DNA from: Algibacter sp. L1A34
GTDB lineage: Bacteria; Bacteroidota; Bacteroidia; Flavobacteriales; Flavobacteriaceae
Length of the DNA stretch: 64,000 nucleotides
Reading direction: 5' to 3'
Assembly (NCBI RefSeq): GCF_009796805.1
Contig: NZ_CP047029.1
Coordinates: forward strand, 3,920,001-3,984,000
Positions within the stretch are counted from its first letter, which is position 1; every line of letters starts with the position of its first letter. The translations under genes and the position numbers were made by a program. This document shows, piece by piece, positions 7,336 through 15,936 of the stretch. The notes under the pieces were generated by a model that had not been told where the DNA came from, did not search any database, and worked only from the letters and a program-made list of their open reading frames with translations.

Positions 7336-7986
7336 ATGAACTTCTTCAGAAAATTATTTAAGAAAAAGAATCCAGAAGATGAAATGGACCAAATATTGGA
7401 AAACCTATTTGGAAAAGATGATGAAGATATAAATTTCATTGTCGCTTTTTTGAATGATAAAATAATGCCGATTGAAAGAGGAGAAATTTACGAAGACCCT
7501 TTAGACGAATTCCTAAAAGCAAATAACATTGGGGAGGTTTTAGGAGCTGGAACTACTCAACTACCATCTGGAGAATTAGAATGGTGTAATATTGATATTC
7601 AATTGTATTCAGAAGATATTGATAAAAACATAATCAAATTAATAACAGATAAACTAACAGAATTTGGTGCACCAAAAGGTTCAAGAATTGTGATTGACAA
7701 AACGGATGAACGGATTTATTTTGGCGAAAAAGAAGGACTCGGAATCTATCTAGACGGAATAAATTTAGACAAAGAAGTTTATGAAAAAACTGACTCTAAT
7801 ATTGTGCTTTCTGAAATTAAAAAACTTACAAACGATAATTCTAAAGCAACACGATATTGGCAAGGACAAAATGAAACAGGACTTTATTTCTATTCTGATT
7901 CGTTTGAAAAAATGAATGAATCAATAAAAGAATTCGTTGCAGAATATCCATTATGTGAAAATGCAAGAATCGAGAAAATAGCATAA
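7336..7986 (+). CDS. Cassette 9: acidic cytoplasmic protein of unknown function
   Basis: A 216-residue protein with a basic start (FFRKLFKKK) followed by a strongly acidic segment (DEDIN). No signal peptide. The overall make-up recalls small Bacteroidota proteins found near toxin or immunity genes, but that is only an impression. The ATG is 23 bases after the crossover. Boxes GTTGTAAAC and GTTTACAAC match across the cassette. Its attC is interrupted by an IS3-family element. Confidence 0.65.
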   Translation: MNFFRKLFKKKNPEDEMDQILENLFGKDDEDINFIVAFLNDKIMPIERGEIYEDPLDEFLKANNIGEVLGAGTTQLPSGELEWCNIDIQLYSEDIDKNIIKLITDKLTEFGAPKGSRIVIDKTDERIYFGEKEGLGIYLDGINLDKEVYEKTDSNIVLSEIKKLTNDNSKATRYWQGQNETGLYFYSDSFEKMNESIKEFVAEYPLCENARIEKIA

Positions 7987-8100
7987 AAGCCAGTTTACAA
8001 CACCGTATATAATTTATTGCTGGTTTCTCGCTTACTTACGAAAGTCCTCGCGGACTTTGAACTGCCCCCCAAAAGTTAGACACTATTTGAGGGTATTATT

Positions 8101-8622
8101 ATGGGAAGAAAAGTCAAGTATGATTACGCATTTAAACTTCGATGTGTAAAGCAAGTTTTAAAAAATCACCAAACAGTTGAAGATGTGTCTAAGTTATATG
8201 GTTGTCATCATACAACCCTTCATGATTGGATTCGATTTTATGAAAAATATGGTAAAAAAGCACTATTACCAAGAAAAACCAAAGTGTATAGCATTCCTTT
8301 TAAACTTAAAGTTTTAAAAGCTATTGACAAAGATTCATTATCTTTCAGTCAAGCTTGTTTAGAATTTAATATTCCTACTAAATCTGTAATTATGAAGTGG
8401 CAACGTAATTATAAAAAAGAGGGTATTGTAGGCTTAAACATTAAACCTAGAGGTAAACCAAAATCTATGCAATTTAAGAGAGCTAAAAAAAAGTCTAATA
8501 AACCTTTAACAAGAGAAGAGGAACTTTTATTAGAAAATGAATCATTACGTGCAGAACTGGACTTGCTAAAAAAGTTACAGGCCTTAATTCAACAAGAGCA
8601 AAACAAAAAGCAAAAGCCATAA
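8101..8622 (+). CDS. IS3-family transposase OrfA
   Basis: A 173-residue protein with two helix-turn-helix units (about 5-50 and 58-105), including the GCHHTTLHDWIRFYEKYG segment, and a C-terminal leucine-zipper-like stretch (about 140-165). Such OrfA proteins bind the IS ends. At 8568-8574 lies the heptamer A AAA AAG in register (codons CTA AAA AAG), the classic -1 frameshift site used to make the OrfAB transposase. The frame ends 46 bases later. Confidence 0.92.
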   Translation: MGRKVKYDYAFKLRCVKQVLKNHQTVEDVSKLYGCHHTTLHDWIRFYEKYGKKALLPRKTKVYSIPFKLKVLKAIDKDSLSFSQACLEFNIPTKSVIMKWQRNYKKEGIVGLNIKPRGKPKSMQFKRAKKKSNKPLTREEELLLENESLRAELDLLKKLQALIQQEQNKKQKP

Positions 8623-9453
8623 CAGAATTAAGGCATAAGTATGATTTAGATATTTTATTATATCATACGAACATGGCGAAGTAGTTATTATTATCATCAT
8701 AAAAGAAGTCTTTTAGTTGATAAATATAAAGAGATAAAACTATTGATTCATCAAATATATCATCGTCACAAAGGAAGATATGGCTATAGAAGAATCTCTT
8801 TAGAAATCAACAAAATAGGCACTCTAATAAATCATAAAACAGTACTCAAGTTAATGCGTGAATTAGGTTTAAAAAGTTTAGTCAGAGCTAAAAGATACAA
8901 GTCTTATAAAGGGCGAATAGGAGAAACAGCTCCTAATATATTACAACGAAATTTTAAAGCTATTAGGCCAAATAAAAAATGGGCTACCGATATTACAGAA
9001 TTTAAAGTTTTAGGAAAAAAACTATATCTATCTCCAATAATTGATCTCTTTAATAGAGAAATAATAAGTTATCAATTATCTGAAAAACCTGATTTTAAAC
9101 AAGTAGCTATTATGCTGAAAAAGTCTTTTAAGAAAATACCAGATCAAACAAATTTAATATTACATTCAGATCAAGGATGGCAGTATCAAATGAAACAGTA
9201 TCGAAGATTATTAACAGAAAAAGGAATTACTCAGAGTATGTCTCGTAAAGGAAATTGTTTAGATAACGCTGTGATAGAAAATTTCTTCGGTATTCTAAAA
9301 TCTGAATTGTTTTATATAAATAAATATAAGTCGATATCTCAGTTAAAAAAAGAGATTAAAGTCTATATAAAATATTATAATAATGAGAGAATTAAACAAA
9401 ATTTAAATGGTATGAGCCCGATTGAATATCGAGCTAATTATTATCAAAATTAA
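8568..9453 (+). pseudogene. IS3-family transposase OrfB, broken by a frameshift
   Basis: DDE integrase of the rve family. After -1 slippage the frame reads KAITELRHKYDLDILLYHTN but hits TAG at 8682-8684. The expected continuation SSYYYHHKRSLL is in another frame from 8680, so a small indel lies near 8679. The remainder (long frame from TTG 8743) keeps the catalytic motifs: WATDITEF, HSDQGWQYQ and DNAVIENFFG, giving D, D, E. Start at 8743 would lack the N-terminal part, so active transposase is unlikely unless a second frameshift or internal start is used. Confidence 0.85.
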
Positions 9454-9569
9454 TTATAAATTTGTCTAAACATTTGGGTGCACTTCACTTTCTTGGTCGG
9501 TAATTATTCACTAAATTAGGTGCTTAAAACACGCAACAAACCATATACAAACACGTTAGTGCCAATTCA

Positions 9570-10616
9570 ATGAAAAACTCAATATTTTATATTATAATAT
9601 TAATAACAAATTTAATATCTGCACAAGAAAAATCTATTGATGATTATGTGTCGAATATATGGAATATAGATCACACAGGTTCTGTGAAATCAATTTTCAT
9701 AGAACGACTTGAGTTTTATAGAAACAAAGAGTCAAGAATAGATACATCTAGAATTACAAATAAAGTTTTTTATGATAAAAAAAATAACCTCATAAAACGA
9801 AATGATTATTCGGAAGGCTTAAAAGAACCTACTCAAATAATTTACTATGATACTTTAAATAGAGTTTCAAAGATTATACGAAAACATAAAGGAGAAATAA
9901 CAGAGGTTTTCAAACAATACTTTAGTAGTATTTCCGAATATCCAGACTCGTTGAATATTTTTGAAAAAGGTATAAAAACTCAATACATTAATCATTTTTC
10001 AAATATTCTACTTACCAAAAAAGAATTTTTCAGAAACGATACATTAAGGCATTATAATTTATATAAGTACAATTCTTACAATCAGTTAACAAAAAAGTTG
10101 TTTATTAATACTAAAAATGGTTTTGGAGTAATTTTAGATAAAAGTTTTACAGGAAATAAATCCGAAAAACATTTAAATGCAAATGATTCCACTATTTATA
10201 AATATCAAAAAAAAATAGATACATTAATAATTAAAAAATACAGATATAACAAACTCGATAAAATTATAAAAAAAATAAAAAATAAAAACTTGGAAATTGT
10301 GATTGAAGATGATTTCTGGAATGGAAAGTTAAATTCAAGATTCTCAAATTATAAATGGAAAGATTCCATAAAAACTGAATATCTTAGATTCAATAAAAAA
10401 CTTGAAGTTGATGAATATAAAAATATAACTACATCGAAAGATAAGATAATTAAAAGGTGGAAAAATAGTATGACAAATGAAAGACCTGAAAATGTAGAAA
10501 TAAAAACTATTCAAACAAAATATGACAAATTTAATAATTGGATAAATAAAACATACATACTTAATGGATTGATTGAAAAAGAAATTAACAGGAAAATTGA
10601 ATATAACTGGCACTAA
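9570..10616 (+). CDS. Cassette 10: secreted protein with YD/RHS-like short repeats
   Basis: A 348-residue protein with a signal peptide (1-18, ending SAQ). The mature part has recurring units such as YDKKNNLIKR, YYDTLNRVSKI and YNSYNQLTKKL, which resemble the loose YD-repeat/sugar-binding pattern of Bacteroidota surface proteins. It is very rich in Lys, Asn and Ile and among the most AT-rich genes here. The ATG is 14 bases after the crossover, and the stop touches the closing box. Boxes GTTAGTGCC and GGCACTAAC match. Function unknown. Confidence 0.72.
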   Translation: MKNSIFYIIILITNLISAQEKSIDDYVSNIWNIDHTGSVKSIFIERLEFYRNKESRIDTSRITNKVFYDKKNNLIKRNDYSEGLKEPTQIIYYDTLNRVSKIIRKHKGEITEVFKQYFSSISEYPDSLNIFEKGIKTQYINHFSNILLTKKEFFRNDTLRHYNLYKYNSYNQLTKKLFINTKNGFGVILDKSFTGNKSEKHLNANDSTIYKYQKKIDTLIIKKYRYNKLDKIIKKIKNKNLEIVIEDDFWNGKLNSRFSNYKWKDSIKTEYLRFNKKLEVDEYKNITTSKDKIIKRWKNSMTNERPENVEIKTIQTKYDKFNNWINKTYILNGLIEKEINRKIEYNWH

Positions 10617-10744
10617 CACCATATATAATTTATTGCTTGCTTTTTGCCTACTTACGAAAATCCTCGCGGATTTTCTTGGGCTTTAATTATTTACTAAATT
10701 AGTTGCTTAAACCACGCAACAAACCATATATAAACACGTTATGT
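10611..10744 (+). repeat. attC site 10
   Basis: CACTAAC (10611-10617) to GTTATGT (10738-10744). ACCATATATAATTTATTGC type, hairpin GAAAATCC-TCGC-GGATTTTC. Confidence 0.87.
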
Positions 10745-10758
10745 TTAATTAAAAAAAA

Positions 10759-11541
10759 ATGAAGGAACTTATAACTACAATTTTGATTTTATTCTATATT
10801 TCAGCTTATTCTCAAGAAAGTTTAATTTTAGAAAATATAGACTTAAATCAAAATATGAGACTGATTGGAATGTATCCTCATTATGATAAGGAGAAAACTT
10901 TTGAAAAATACAACTTTATGATTAAGGATTTTAAAGTATTAGATTCTCTATCTCAATTGTTGACTAAAGGAAAAGAAGTCAAAAATCAATTTACAAAAGG
11001 TGAATTTAATATTCGACTTTTTGAAGGAGATAAGAAATTAAAAACCTGGTCTTTTAATCCAAAATATTCTTACATAAGAATTGATGGTAAATCTTATGAA
11101 TTTAGTGCTACTCAAATTTTGAATTTAGCAAAAAATTATCCATTAGAATATTCATTTAATGAAATGAGTTTTACATCCGAAAAAGAATTCTATAAGGAAT
11201 ATGAAAATTTAAAACTAAATGAAAATTTACTTTTTGTTTATAAACCTAATTTTAAGTTTGGCGGAAAATTTGAAGTCAAGTTCTTAAAAACAAAAAAATT
11301 TAAGCACCCAAAAGCAATTATAGAATACCTGAATAAATACATAAATAAAAGTAGGAAAAAACATGAATATAGAACTTATTACGTGTTAACGAATTATAAT
11401 AAAAAAAATAGAAATCAATACACAATGACAATTGAATCAGATTTAGAATTATTTGAAAATTTTAAGATTAAAGAAGGAGAAAAAGGAAAATGGATTCAGA
11501 AGGAATATACTGCTACTATTTTTATGAAGGAAAATAACTAA
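10759..11541 (+). CDS. Cassette 11: secreted protein of unknown function
   Basis: A 260-residue protein with a signal peptide (1-18, ISAYSQE). The mature part is basic and Phe/Tyr-rich without a recognised domain. The ATG lies 20 bases after the crossover in a poly-A stretch. Boxes GTTATGTTTA and TAAACATAAC match. Codon use and AT content resemble cassettes 10 and 15 and not the more GC-balanced cassette 6. Confidence 0.7.
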   Translation: MKELITTILILFYISAYSQESLILENIDLNQNMRLIGMYPHYDKEKTFEKYNFMIKDFKVLDSLSQLLTKGKEVKNQFTKGEFNIRLFEGDKKLKTWSFNPKYSYIRIDGKSYEFSATQILNLAKNYPLEYSFNEMSFTSEKEFYKEYENLKLNENLLFVYKPNFKFGGKFEVKFLKTKKFKHPKAIIEYLNKYINKSRKKHEYRTYYVLTNYNKKNRNQYTMTIESDLELFENFKIKEGEKGKWIQKEYTATIFMKENN

Positions 11542-11674
11542 ACATAACACCGTGTATAAAAAATCGCTATATTTAGCTAAACTAAAACTTGTTGCTTCTT
11601 TGCAAACTTCTGAATTTCCGCTGGAAATTCCTCGTTCACAAAATCGCAACTTTTAATACACAACAACGTTGTGG
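11542..11674 (+). repeat. attC site 11
   Basis: ACATAAC (11542-11548) to GTTGTGG (11668-11674). Arms ACCGTGTATAAAAAATCGC and AATCGCAACTTTTAATACACAA pair; hairpin GAATTTCC-GCT-GGAAATTC. Confidence 0.85.
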
Positions 11675-12180
11675 GCAAGTCTTCAACAAGAAATACATAA
11701 CTATAATTTAGCTTCATAAAGAAGCATATTTGCCAAGTTCAGGCATTAAAACTCAATTTTTTTAGGCACACAAAACACAAAAATTTTAGCTAACATTTTG
11801 GTCTATTTACTTTTGTTACTCCCTGGCGGATGAGCGCTATCATGAATATTTTTTTGGTCGTTTTCCTTTTGCTAGTTTTTGGTATTAAATTTTTGTTTTT
11901 TTACCAGTGGTCAGTTCTTATCTGCTAACATTGAAAACTCCAATCTTTACGCTTTATTTTTTGGTCAGGTTTTATTTGAAAAGAAAAAAAATCAGTTTCT
12001 AGATATTGGTTATTCTTTTTATACTAAGTCTCAAAAAAGACATCAAAACCTGCCCACAACAACGTCTAAAATTTATTGCTTTATAATTCTCTTTTGGAAA
12101 TATCGTAAGATTTTACTTTAACTCGTTTCTTTTTACTAATTTAGTGTATAAATTACGCAACAAACATTATACGCGTTACG
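11669..12180 (+). repeat. Cassette 12 (512 bp), copy of cassette 3
   Basis: Matches 1750-2261 base for base as far as I can compare, offset 9919, from crossover to crossover. Contains the same 28-codon membrane-peptide frame and the same attC arms. Different neighbours on both sides show cassette-level duplication, not segmental duplication. Confidence 0.9.
11842..11928 (+). CDS. Cassette 12: possible 28-residue membrane peptide (second copy)
   Basis: Identical to the frame at 1923-2009. One hydrophobic helix with a single Lys and a C-terminal Cys. Same doubts about whether it is translated. Confidence 0.35.
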   Translation: MNIFLVVFLLLVFGIKFLFFYQWSVLIC

Positions 12181-12186
12181 TTAGGC
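12054..12186 (+). repeat. attC site 12
   Basis: CCACAAC (12054-12060) to GTTAGGC (12180-12186). Internal sequence as attC site 3. Confidence 0.8.
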
Positions 12187-12202
12187 ACAATTTGACAGAC
12201 CA

Positions 12203-12796
12203 ATGAAATTAACGATTTTAATATTACTTTTTTCTACCATTTCTGGATTTAGTCAAGAAATTAAATTCAATCTATTTTTGAAAGATTCTTGCTCAAACGA
12301 AATTGAAAGAAGTGATTACTATCATCTTGAAAAGGACGGAACCAAGTATAATATATCGGACTTTGACGGAACAATAATTCTTCTGACTAAAGGAGAGTAT
12401 AAACTTGTCGCAACCGAAATTGGAGAAGTACGTAAAATTGTAATTGACAAACTAATAAATTCAGACACTTTAGTTAAACCGAGAATCGAAGAATATATAA
12501 AAAAGACAAATGTTTCCTATAAAAAAGGCACAAGTCGGGAACAACTTAAAAAACTTGGAATAATTCCTAACTATAAGTTTATGAATTGCGAAAAGGTTTG
12601 TGACGGAATTGAAACTGATTATTACTCAAACGGAAAAATTCGGCTGAAAGCGGAATTTAAAAACGGACTTGTAATCGGAGAATTAAAAAGATATTATCAA
12701 AACGGAAAAATTAAAGAAGTTTCTGTTTATGACAATGACGGAATTTTAATAAAAACAACTCTGTTTAACGAAAATGGAGAAATAAAAAAAGAATAA
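12203..12796 (+). CDS. Cassette 13: secreted protein with YwqK/MORN-type repeats
   Basis: A 197-residue protein with a signal peptide (1-18, ending GFSQE). The C-terminal third has MORN-variant units: YYSNGKIRLKAEF, KNGLVIGELKRYYQNGKIKE and VYDNDGILIKTTLFNENGEI. These are typical of the YwqK family, often seen in Bacteroidota surface proteins and sometimes annotated as toxin-antitoxin components; a role here is not shown. Boxes GTTAGGCAC and GTGCCTAAC match. Confidence 0.78.
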   Translation: MKLTILILLFSTISGFSQEIKFNLFLKDSCSNEIERSDYYHLEKDGTKYNISDFDGTIILLTKGEYKLVATEIGEVRKIVIDKLINSDTLVKPRIEEYIKKTNVSYKKGTSREQLKKLGIIPNYKFMNCEKVCDGIETDYYSNGKIRLKAEFKNGLVIGELKRYYQNGKIKEVSVYDNDGILIKTTLFNENGEIKKE

Positions 12797-12803
12797 AAAC
12801 TGT

Positions 12804-12935
12804 GCCTAACACCGTATAAAAATAATTGCGGTTTAGTGCTAAAAAAAAGGTAGTTGCGTGTTTGCTACATCTGATTTTCCTTCGGAAAATCCTCGCATAC
12901 AAACCCGCAACTATTCTTATACATCAACGTTGGCA
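12804..12935 (+). repeat. attC site 13
   Basis: GCCTAAC (12804-12810), a perfect RYYYAAC box, to GTTGGCA (12929-12935). ACCGTATAAAAATAATTGCGG type with hairpin GATTTTCC-TTC-GGAAAATC. Confidence 0.88.
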
Positions 12936-12940
12936 ACAAT

Positions 12941-13525
12941 ATGACAAAACGCAGAAACAACAGCAAACGAAGTCGATTTTCGATTTTATTTCCAATTTTG
13001 ACAATAATCGGAATTGGTGTTATAACTGCTATTGTGACAAATTATGAACCAAATTGGACCTATAATTGGAATGGAATAAGAAAAGAAATAAAAGATTCTT
13101 TACAAGTTGCGGAATCACGTGGAATTACTAGCGGAATTGGTGGAATGGGAATTTCAACAAAAAACGAAGTTGACAGAAGAAGATGGATTATGAAAAACGC
13201 AACCGAATCGGAACTTCTTAAACTGACTGAATACCCAAACGGAATTATAAAAGGGATTGCGTACGAAGGACTTTTAAGAAAAAAGGAATTTCCCAATAAA
13301 ACAGAATTGACTTTAAAAGCAATTCGTGATACAACATACCAGATAGATTATCAATCGGGTTGTTTAGGTTGGAATATGGACATTGGCGAATATCTTGTGC
13401 AAAATGTTTTGTTAATTGACGACGAAATTCCACCACCTGAAAGATTACCGGATTTTGGTTTAACCGAAATGGAAAAAGAAAAGATTCTAACTGAATTTAG
13501 AAAAGTACAAGTTAAAAAAGAATAA
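12941..13525 (+). CDS. Cassette 14a: membrane-anchored protein of unknown function
   Basis: A 194-residue protein with a very basic N-terminus (KRRNNSKRSR) and one membrane helix (about 14-34), so probably an N-in, C-out anchored protein. The soluble part contains a Gly-rich GITSGIGGMG turn and no recognised domain. The ATG is 12 bases after the crossover. Followed by a closing box but no attC palindrome. Confidence 0.68.
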   Translation: MTKRRNNSKRSRFSILFPILTIIGIGVITAIVTNYEPNWTYNWNGIRKEIKDSLQVAESRGITSGIGGMGISTKNEVDRRRWIMKNATESELLKLTEYPNGIIKGIAYEGLLRKKEFPNKTELTLKAIRDTTYQIDYQSGCLGWNMDIGEYLVQNVLLIDDEIPPPERLPDFGLTEMEKEKILTEFRKVQVKKE

Positions 13526-13530
13526 AATAC

Positions 13531-13543
13531 TGTTGCCAACAAT
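13531..13543 (+). repeat. Collapsed attC junction inside cassette 14
   Basis: TGTTGCCAAC closes cassette 14a (complement of its opening GTTGGCAACA), and GTTGCCAACAATAT also reads like a cassette opening (compare 3203-3216). The 130 bp palindrome normally between the two boxes is missing, so two cassettes seem fused by recombination between look-alike boxes. Confidence 0.6.
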
Positions 13544-13565
13544 ATCCAAACTGAACGTAAAACAA

Positions 13566-14045
13566 ATGGAAAAAAAATTAAAGCAAAGTATTCTGACTTC
13601 TTATCTCATTGGGACACCAATTGGAATTCTGACTGTCATTGCTACGATTTGGATACCATTATTACTAACTGGAGAAGGACTTTTGACAATCGCTATTCTT
13701 GGTACATATGGTGTTTCGACGATTGGACTTGTTGTTGCGTTTCTGATTGCTCTTTGGATTGGCGGAAAATTGGCTTATAAAAATATTAATGATGGAAAAT
13801 CATTGATTCTGACTTCTTTTAAATATTCTGTTGTTGTGAATTTAATTATCTGGTTAACTTTTTGTCTGATTGTCGGACTGACTGTAACGGAAGAAAGGTT
13901 TTTGATGATGATTCCGCCAATTATTGCATTTGTTATTTGCACCATTCTGACAACATTTACAATCGGACTTTTAATTGCATACGTAATAAAGCGAATAAAT
14001 AACAAACCAACTGAATTAAAAAATACTGTTGCCAACAAGGTATAA
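13566..14045 (+). CDS. Cassette 14b: four-helix membrane protein of unknown function
   Basis: About 159 residues from the ATG at 13566; the frame is open from a TTG at 13533 but the extra 11 residues are encoded by the box region. Four hydrophobic segments are visible (about 9-31, 35-64, 78-98 and 108-140), giving an inner-membrane protein. The last residues NTVANKV are encoded by the next attC box. No family is recognised. Confidence 0.7.
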   Translation: MEKKLKQSILTSYLIGTPIGILTVIATIWIPLLLTGEGLLTIAILGTYGVSTIGLVVAFLIALWIGGKLAYKNINDGKSLILTSFKYSVVVNLIIWLTFCLIVGLTVTEERFLMMIPPIIAFVICTILTTFTIGLLIAYVIKRINNKPTELKNTVANKV

Positions 14046-14226
14046 AAAACATAGGGCGTTTGTGCTAAACCGAAAGGCCTGTGAATATTAACAAAGTCCG
14101 CTAAATATAAAATTTGGCGTTTGTAGTAGAAAAGATAAAAGCAAAATATTTATATTTAGCTAAGTAATAAACCGAAACGAAAGTGCTTATCACCTGCCCT
14201 ACGATTTCTTATACTGAACGTTAGCT
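14030..14226 (+). repeat. attC site 14 (long variant)
   Basis: TGCCAAC (14030-14036) to GTTAGCT (14220-14226), 197 bp. Arms AAGGTATAAAAAACATAGGGCG and CCCTACGATTTCTTATACTG pair. Related in layout to sites 4 and 8. Confidence 0.72.
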
Positions 14227-14231
14227 ACAAT

Positions 14232-14762
14232 ATGAACCCAGAAACTGAATTAAAACGAATTTGTGAAAATTATAATGGTGTATTTGAGTACGAAGATTAT
14301 AAAGTTGGTGGCGAAATTGGTTCATTTGTCCATATTTCTAAATATAGATTAAAAATATTTTATAAAAACTTTGATATAGATGTTTTATATGATTTTGGAA
14401 ATTCAGATACAGCAGAATTCAAAATTAATAAGTTAAATAATAACAAAATTCCTGAATTTGAAATAAAAACAATTGACCATTTAAGTAAACTGATATTATT
14501 TAAGAAACTAAATTGGAATATTAAATCTTCTGATATTTTATTTAAAGAAAATATAGCATACTTAATCACGAAATTAAATTTAAATGAACTTATTGAAAAT
14601 ACGGCTTTTGAACTTAATACATTGGGTAAACAAAAAAATGAGAAATACTCAATCCGAACTGTATTCTCGCTGAAATATGAAAAAAATATTGAAAGCGCAG
14701 AATTAATTATTAATTTTCACAGAAGTTTAATTGATTTAATAACAACAAAATACTGTAGCTAA
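14232..14762 (+). CDS. Cassette 15: cytoplasmic protein of unknown function
   Basis: A 176-residue protein without signal peptide, AT-rich and rich in Lys, Asn and Ile. ATG 12 bases after the crossover. The stop TAA is part of the closing box AGCTAAC (14757-14763), so the gene uses attC DNA for its last codons. The IS110 element begins on the next base. Boxes GTTAGCTAC and GTAGCTAAC match. Confidence 0.68.
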   Translation: MNPETELKRICENYNGVFEYEDYKVGGEIGSFVHISKYRLKIFYKNFDIDVLYDFGNSDTAEFKINKLNNNKIPEFEIKTIDHLSKLILFKKLNWNIKSSDILFKENIAYLITKLNLNELIENTAFELNTLGKQKNEKYSIRTVFSLKYEKNIESAELIINFHRSLIDLITTKYCS

Positions 14763-14796
14763 CAAAGTACTGTGGTAAAAAACAAGTAAAAATGTA

Positions 14797-15768
14797 TTAA
14801 TTTTTCACTAAAGTACTTTTATAGTTTCCATCATATATTAATCCTGATTTAGCTAGTGCAAAAGCCTGTTTTAGTAGCTTATTACACACGGCAATTAATG
14901 CTAATTTTTTGCTCTTTCCTTTAGCTACGATTCGCTCATAAAGATCGCGGCAAGCTTTGTTGTATTTACACGCATTAAAACTGCACATAAATAATAAATT
15001 CCGAAGCTTTTGATTCCCCATTTTACTTATTCGTGGCCTCCCTTTTACACTACTTCCACTTTGCCGGATCATAGGTGTAAGGCCAGCGTAACTACAAAGT
15101 TCACTTGCGCTCGTAAAACGATCAAATCCACCTGTTAATACCACTAACATAATGGCTGTTTTTGGTCCTATACCTGGAATGGTTTTTAAACGGGTAAATA
15201 AATCTTGATGTGATTGTTTTACTAATATTAACAGCTTATCCTCCAAAGTTTTCATCTCTTTTGTTAGTTGTCTTAAACTACGTTTTAAAGACGTTACAAC
15301 AAGCTTACTTGGATTTCCCAAAACCGCTTCTCCATGTAGTTTGTTTTTTAGCATAGTGCTTTGTTTTGTATATACAGAAAGGGTTCTAACGATTTGAAGA
15401 CATTCTATTTCTTCCTTAGAATTTCCTTTCCATAGCTTTAATTCTACTTGCTCTGAGTAAGCACAAATAAGTTTTGAATCGCTCTTATCTGTCTTAACTT
15501 TTGATAGTCCCATCTGTATAAAGCGTTTTACTGACAATGGATTTTCAACCGATACTTTGATACCAGATTCTAGCAAATGATACGCTAACTGATAATGATA
15601 ATAGCCTGTGGCTTCCATAACACAATGGCTCTTATTATTTAAAAGTTTCGTGAACTTTTTAAAGCCAAGTTCATTGTTTTTAAACTGATAGTAATTACCA
15701 TCAGAGTCCGTGACATCGAACACCAAATGACTAATGTCAATTCCAAAATATTTAATATCTTTATTCAT
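14797..15768 (-). CDS. IS110-family DEDD transposase (bridge-RNA-guided recombinase type)
   Basis: A 323-residue recombinase. The N-terminal RuvC-like DEDD domain shows GIDIS (Asp11), CVMEATGYYH (Glu52) and KTDKSDSKL (Asp94, Asp97). The C-terminal Tnp domain has IPGIGPKTA (198-205) and CSYAGLTPMIRQSGSS, whose Ser residues at 237-240 include the likely catalytic serine. The length is normal. IS110 enzymes insert at short sites chosen by a bridge RNA encoded in the element. The protein is identical to copy 2; the few base differences between the copies' coding parts are silent. Confidence 0.95.
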   Translation of the reverse strand: MNKDIKYFGIDISHLVFDVTDSDGNYYQFKNNELGFKKFTKLLNNKSHCVMEATGYYHYQLAYHLLESGIKVSVENPLSVKRFIQMGLSKVKTDKSDSKLICAYSEQVELKLWKGNSKEEIECLQIVRTLSVYTKQSTMLKNKLHGEAVLGNPSKLVVTSLKRSLRQLTKEMKTLEDKLLILVKQSHQDLFTRLKTIPGIGPKTAIMLVVLTGGFDRFTSASELCSYAGLTPMIRQSGSSVKGRPRISKMGNQKLRNLLFMCSFNACKYNKACRDLYERIVAKGKSKKLALIAVCNKLLKQAFALAKSGLIYDGNYKSTLVKN

Positions 15769-15795
15769 AAGAAAATGTCTTTTTAAAAGGACGAT

Positions 15796-15936
15796 CTACG
15801 CGAGTTTCAACGACTTAAAATCGAGGTCTAAAAGCCTCATAGAACTGTACGAAATCTGTGTAGAAAAGAGAGGGGATTTTCAATGTTGACGAAGTCTAAA
15901 GCTTCTGCGTGTATATTAACCTTACTCCTCTCTTTT
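15796..15936 (-). ncRNA. Candidate bridge RNA of IS110 copy 1
   Basis: Two stacked stem, internal-loop, hairpin units lie between the transposase start and the element end. Unit 1: 15796-15808 pairs with 15851-15863; inner hairpin GAGG (15823-15826)/CCTC (15835-15838). Unit 2: AAAAGAGAGG (15864-15873) pairs with CCTCTCTTTT (15927-15936); inner hairpin GAAG (15891-15894)/CTTC (15902-15905). Both inner loops are TCTAAA(A)G. On the + strand, unit 2's internal loop holds CGTGTATA (15908-15915), the attC target. Unit 1's loop holds ACTTAA and ACTGT, matching the element's right and left ends. The layout fits the target and donor loops of IS110 bridge RNAs. RNA ends are guesses. Confidence 0.75.

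Larger units (their letters stand above)
8058..9487 (+). mobile_element. IS3-family insertion sequence (IS150-like), probably defective
   Basis: A 1430 bp element. Inverted ends TGAACTGCCCCCCAAAAGTT and TGAAGTGCACCCAAATGTTT are related, and it is flanked by a 3 bp duplication CTT (8055-8057 and 9488-9490), normal for IS3 elements. It holds two overlapping transposase frames with a -1 slippery heptamer, but the second frame carries a frameshift. Confidence 0.92.
7995..9561 (+). repeat. attC site 9, split by an IS3-family element
   Basis: TTACAAC (7995-8001) to GTTAGTG (9555-9561). The IS (8058-9487) sits in the central hairpin: without it and the CTT duplication the apex reads GAAAGTCC-TCGC-GGACTTTC. 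Arms ACCGTATATAATTTATTGC and GCAACAAACCATATAC pair. Confidence 0.87.

Noticed and set aside
12826-13047. 73-codon frame beginning in attC site 13
   Set aside because: Overlaps the attC and the start of gene 14a in another frame; Cys/Gln-rich shadow.
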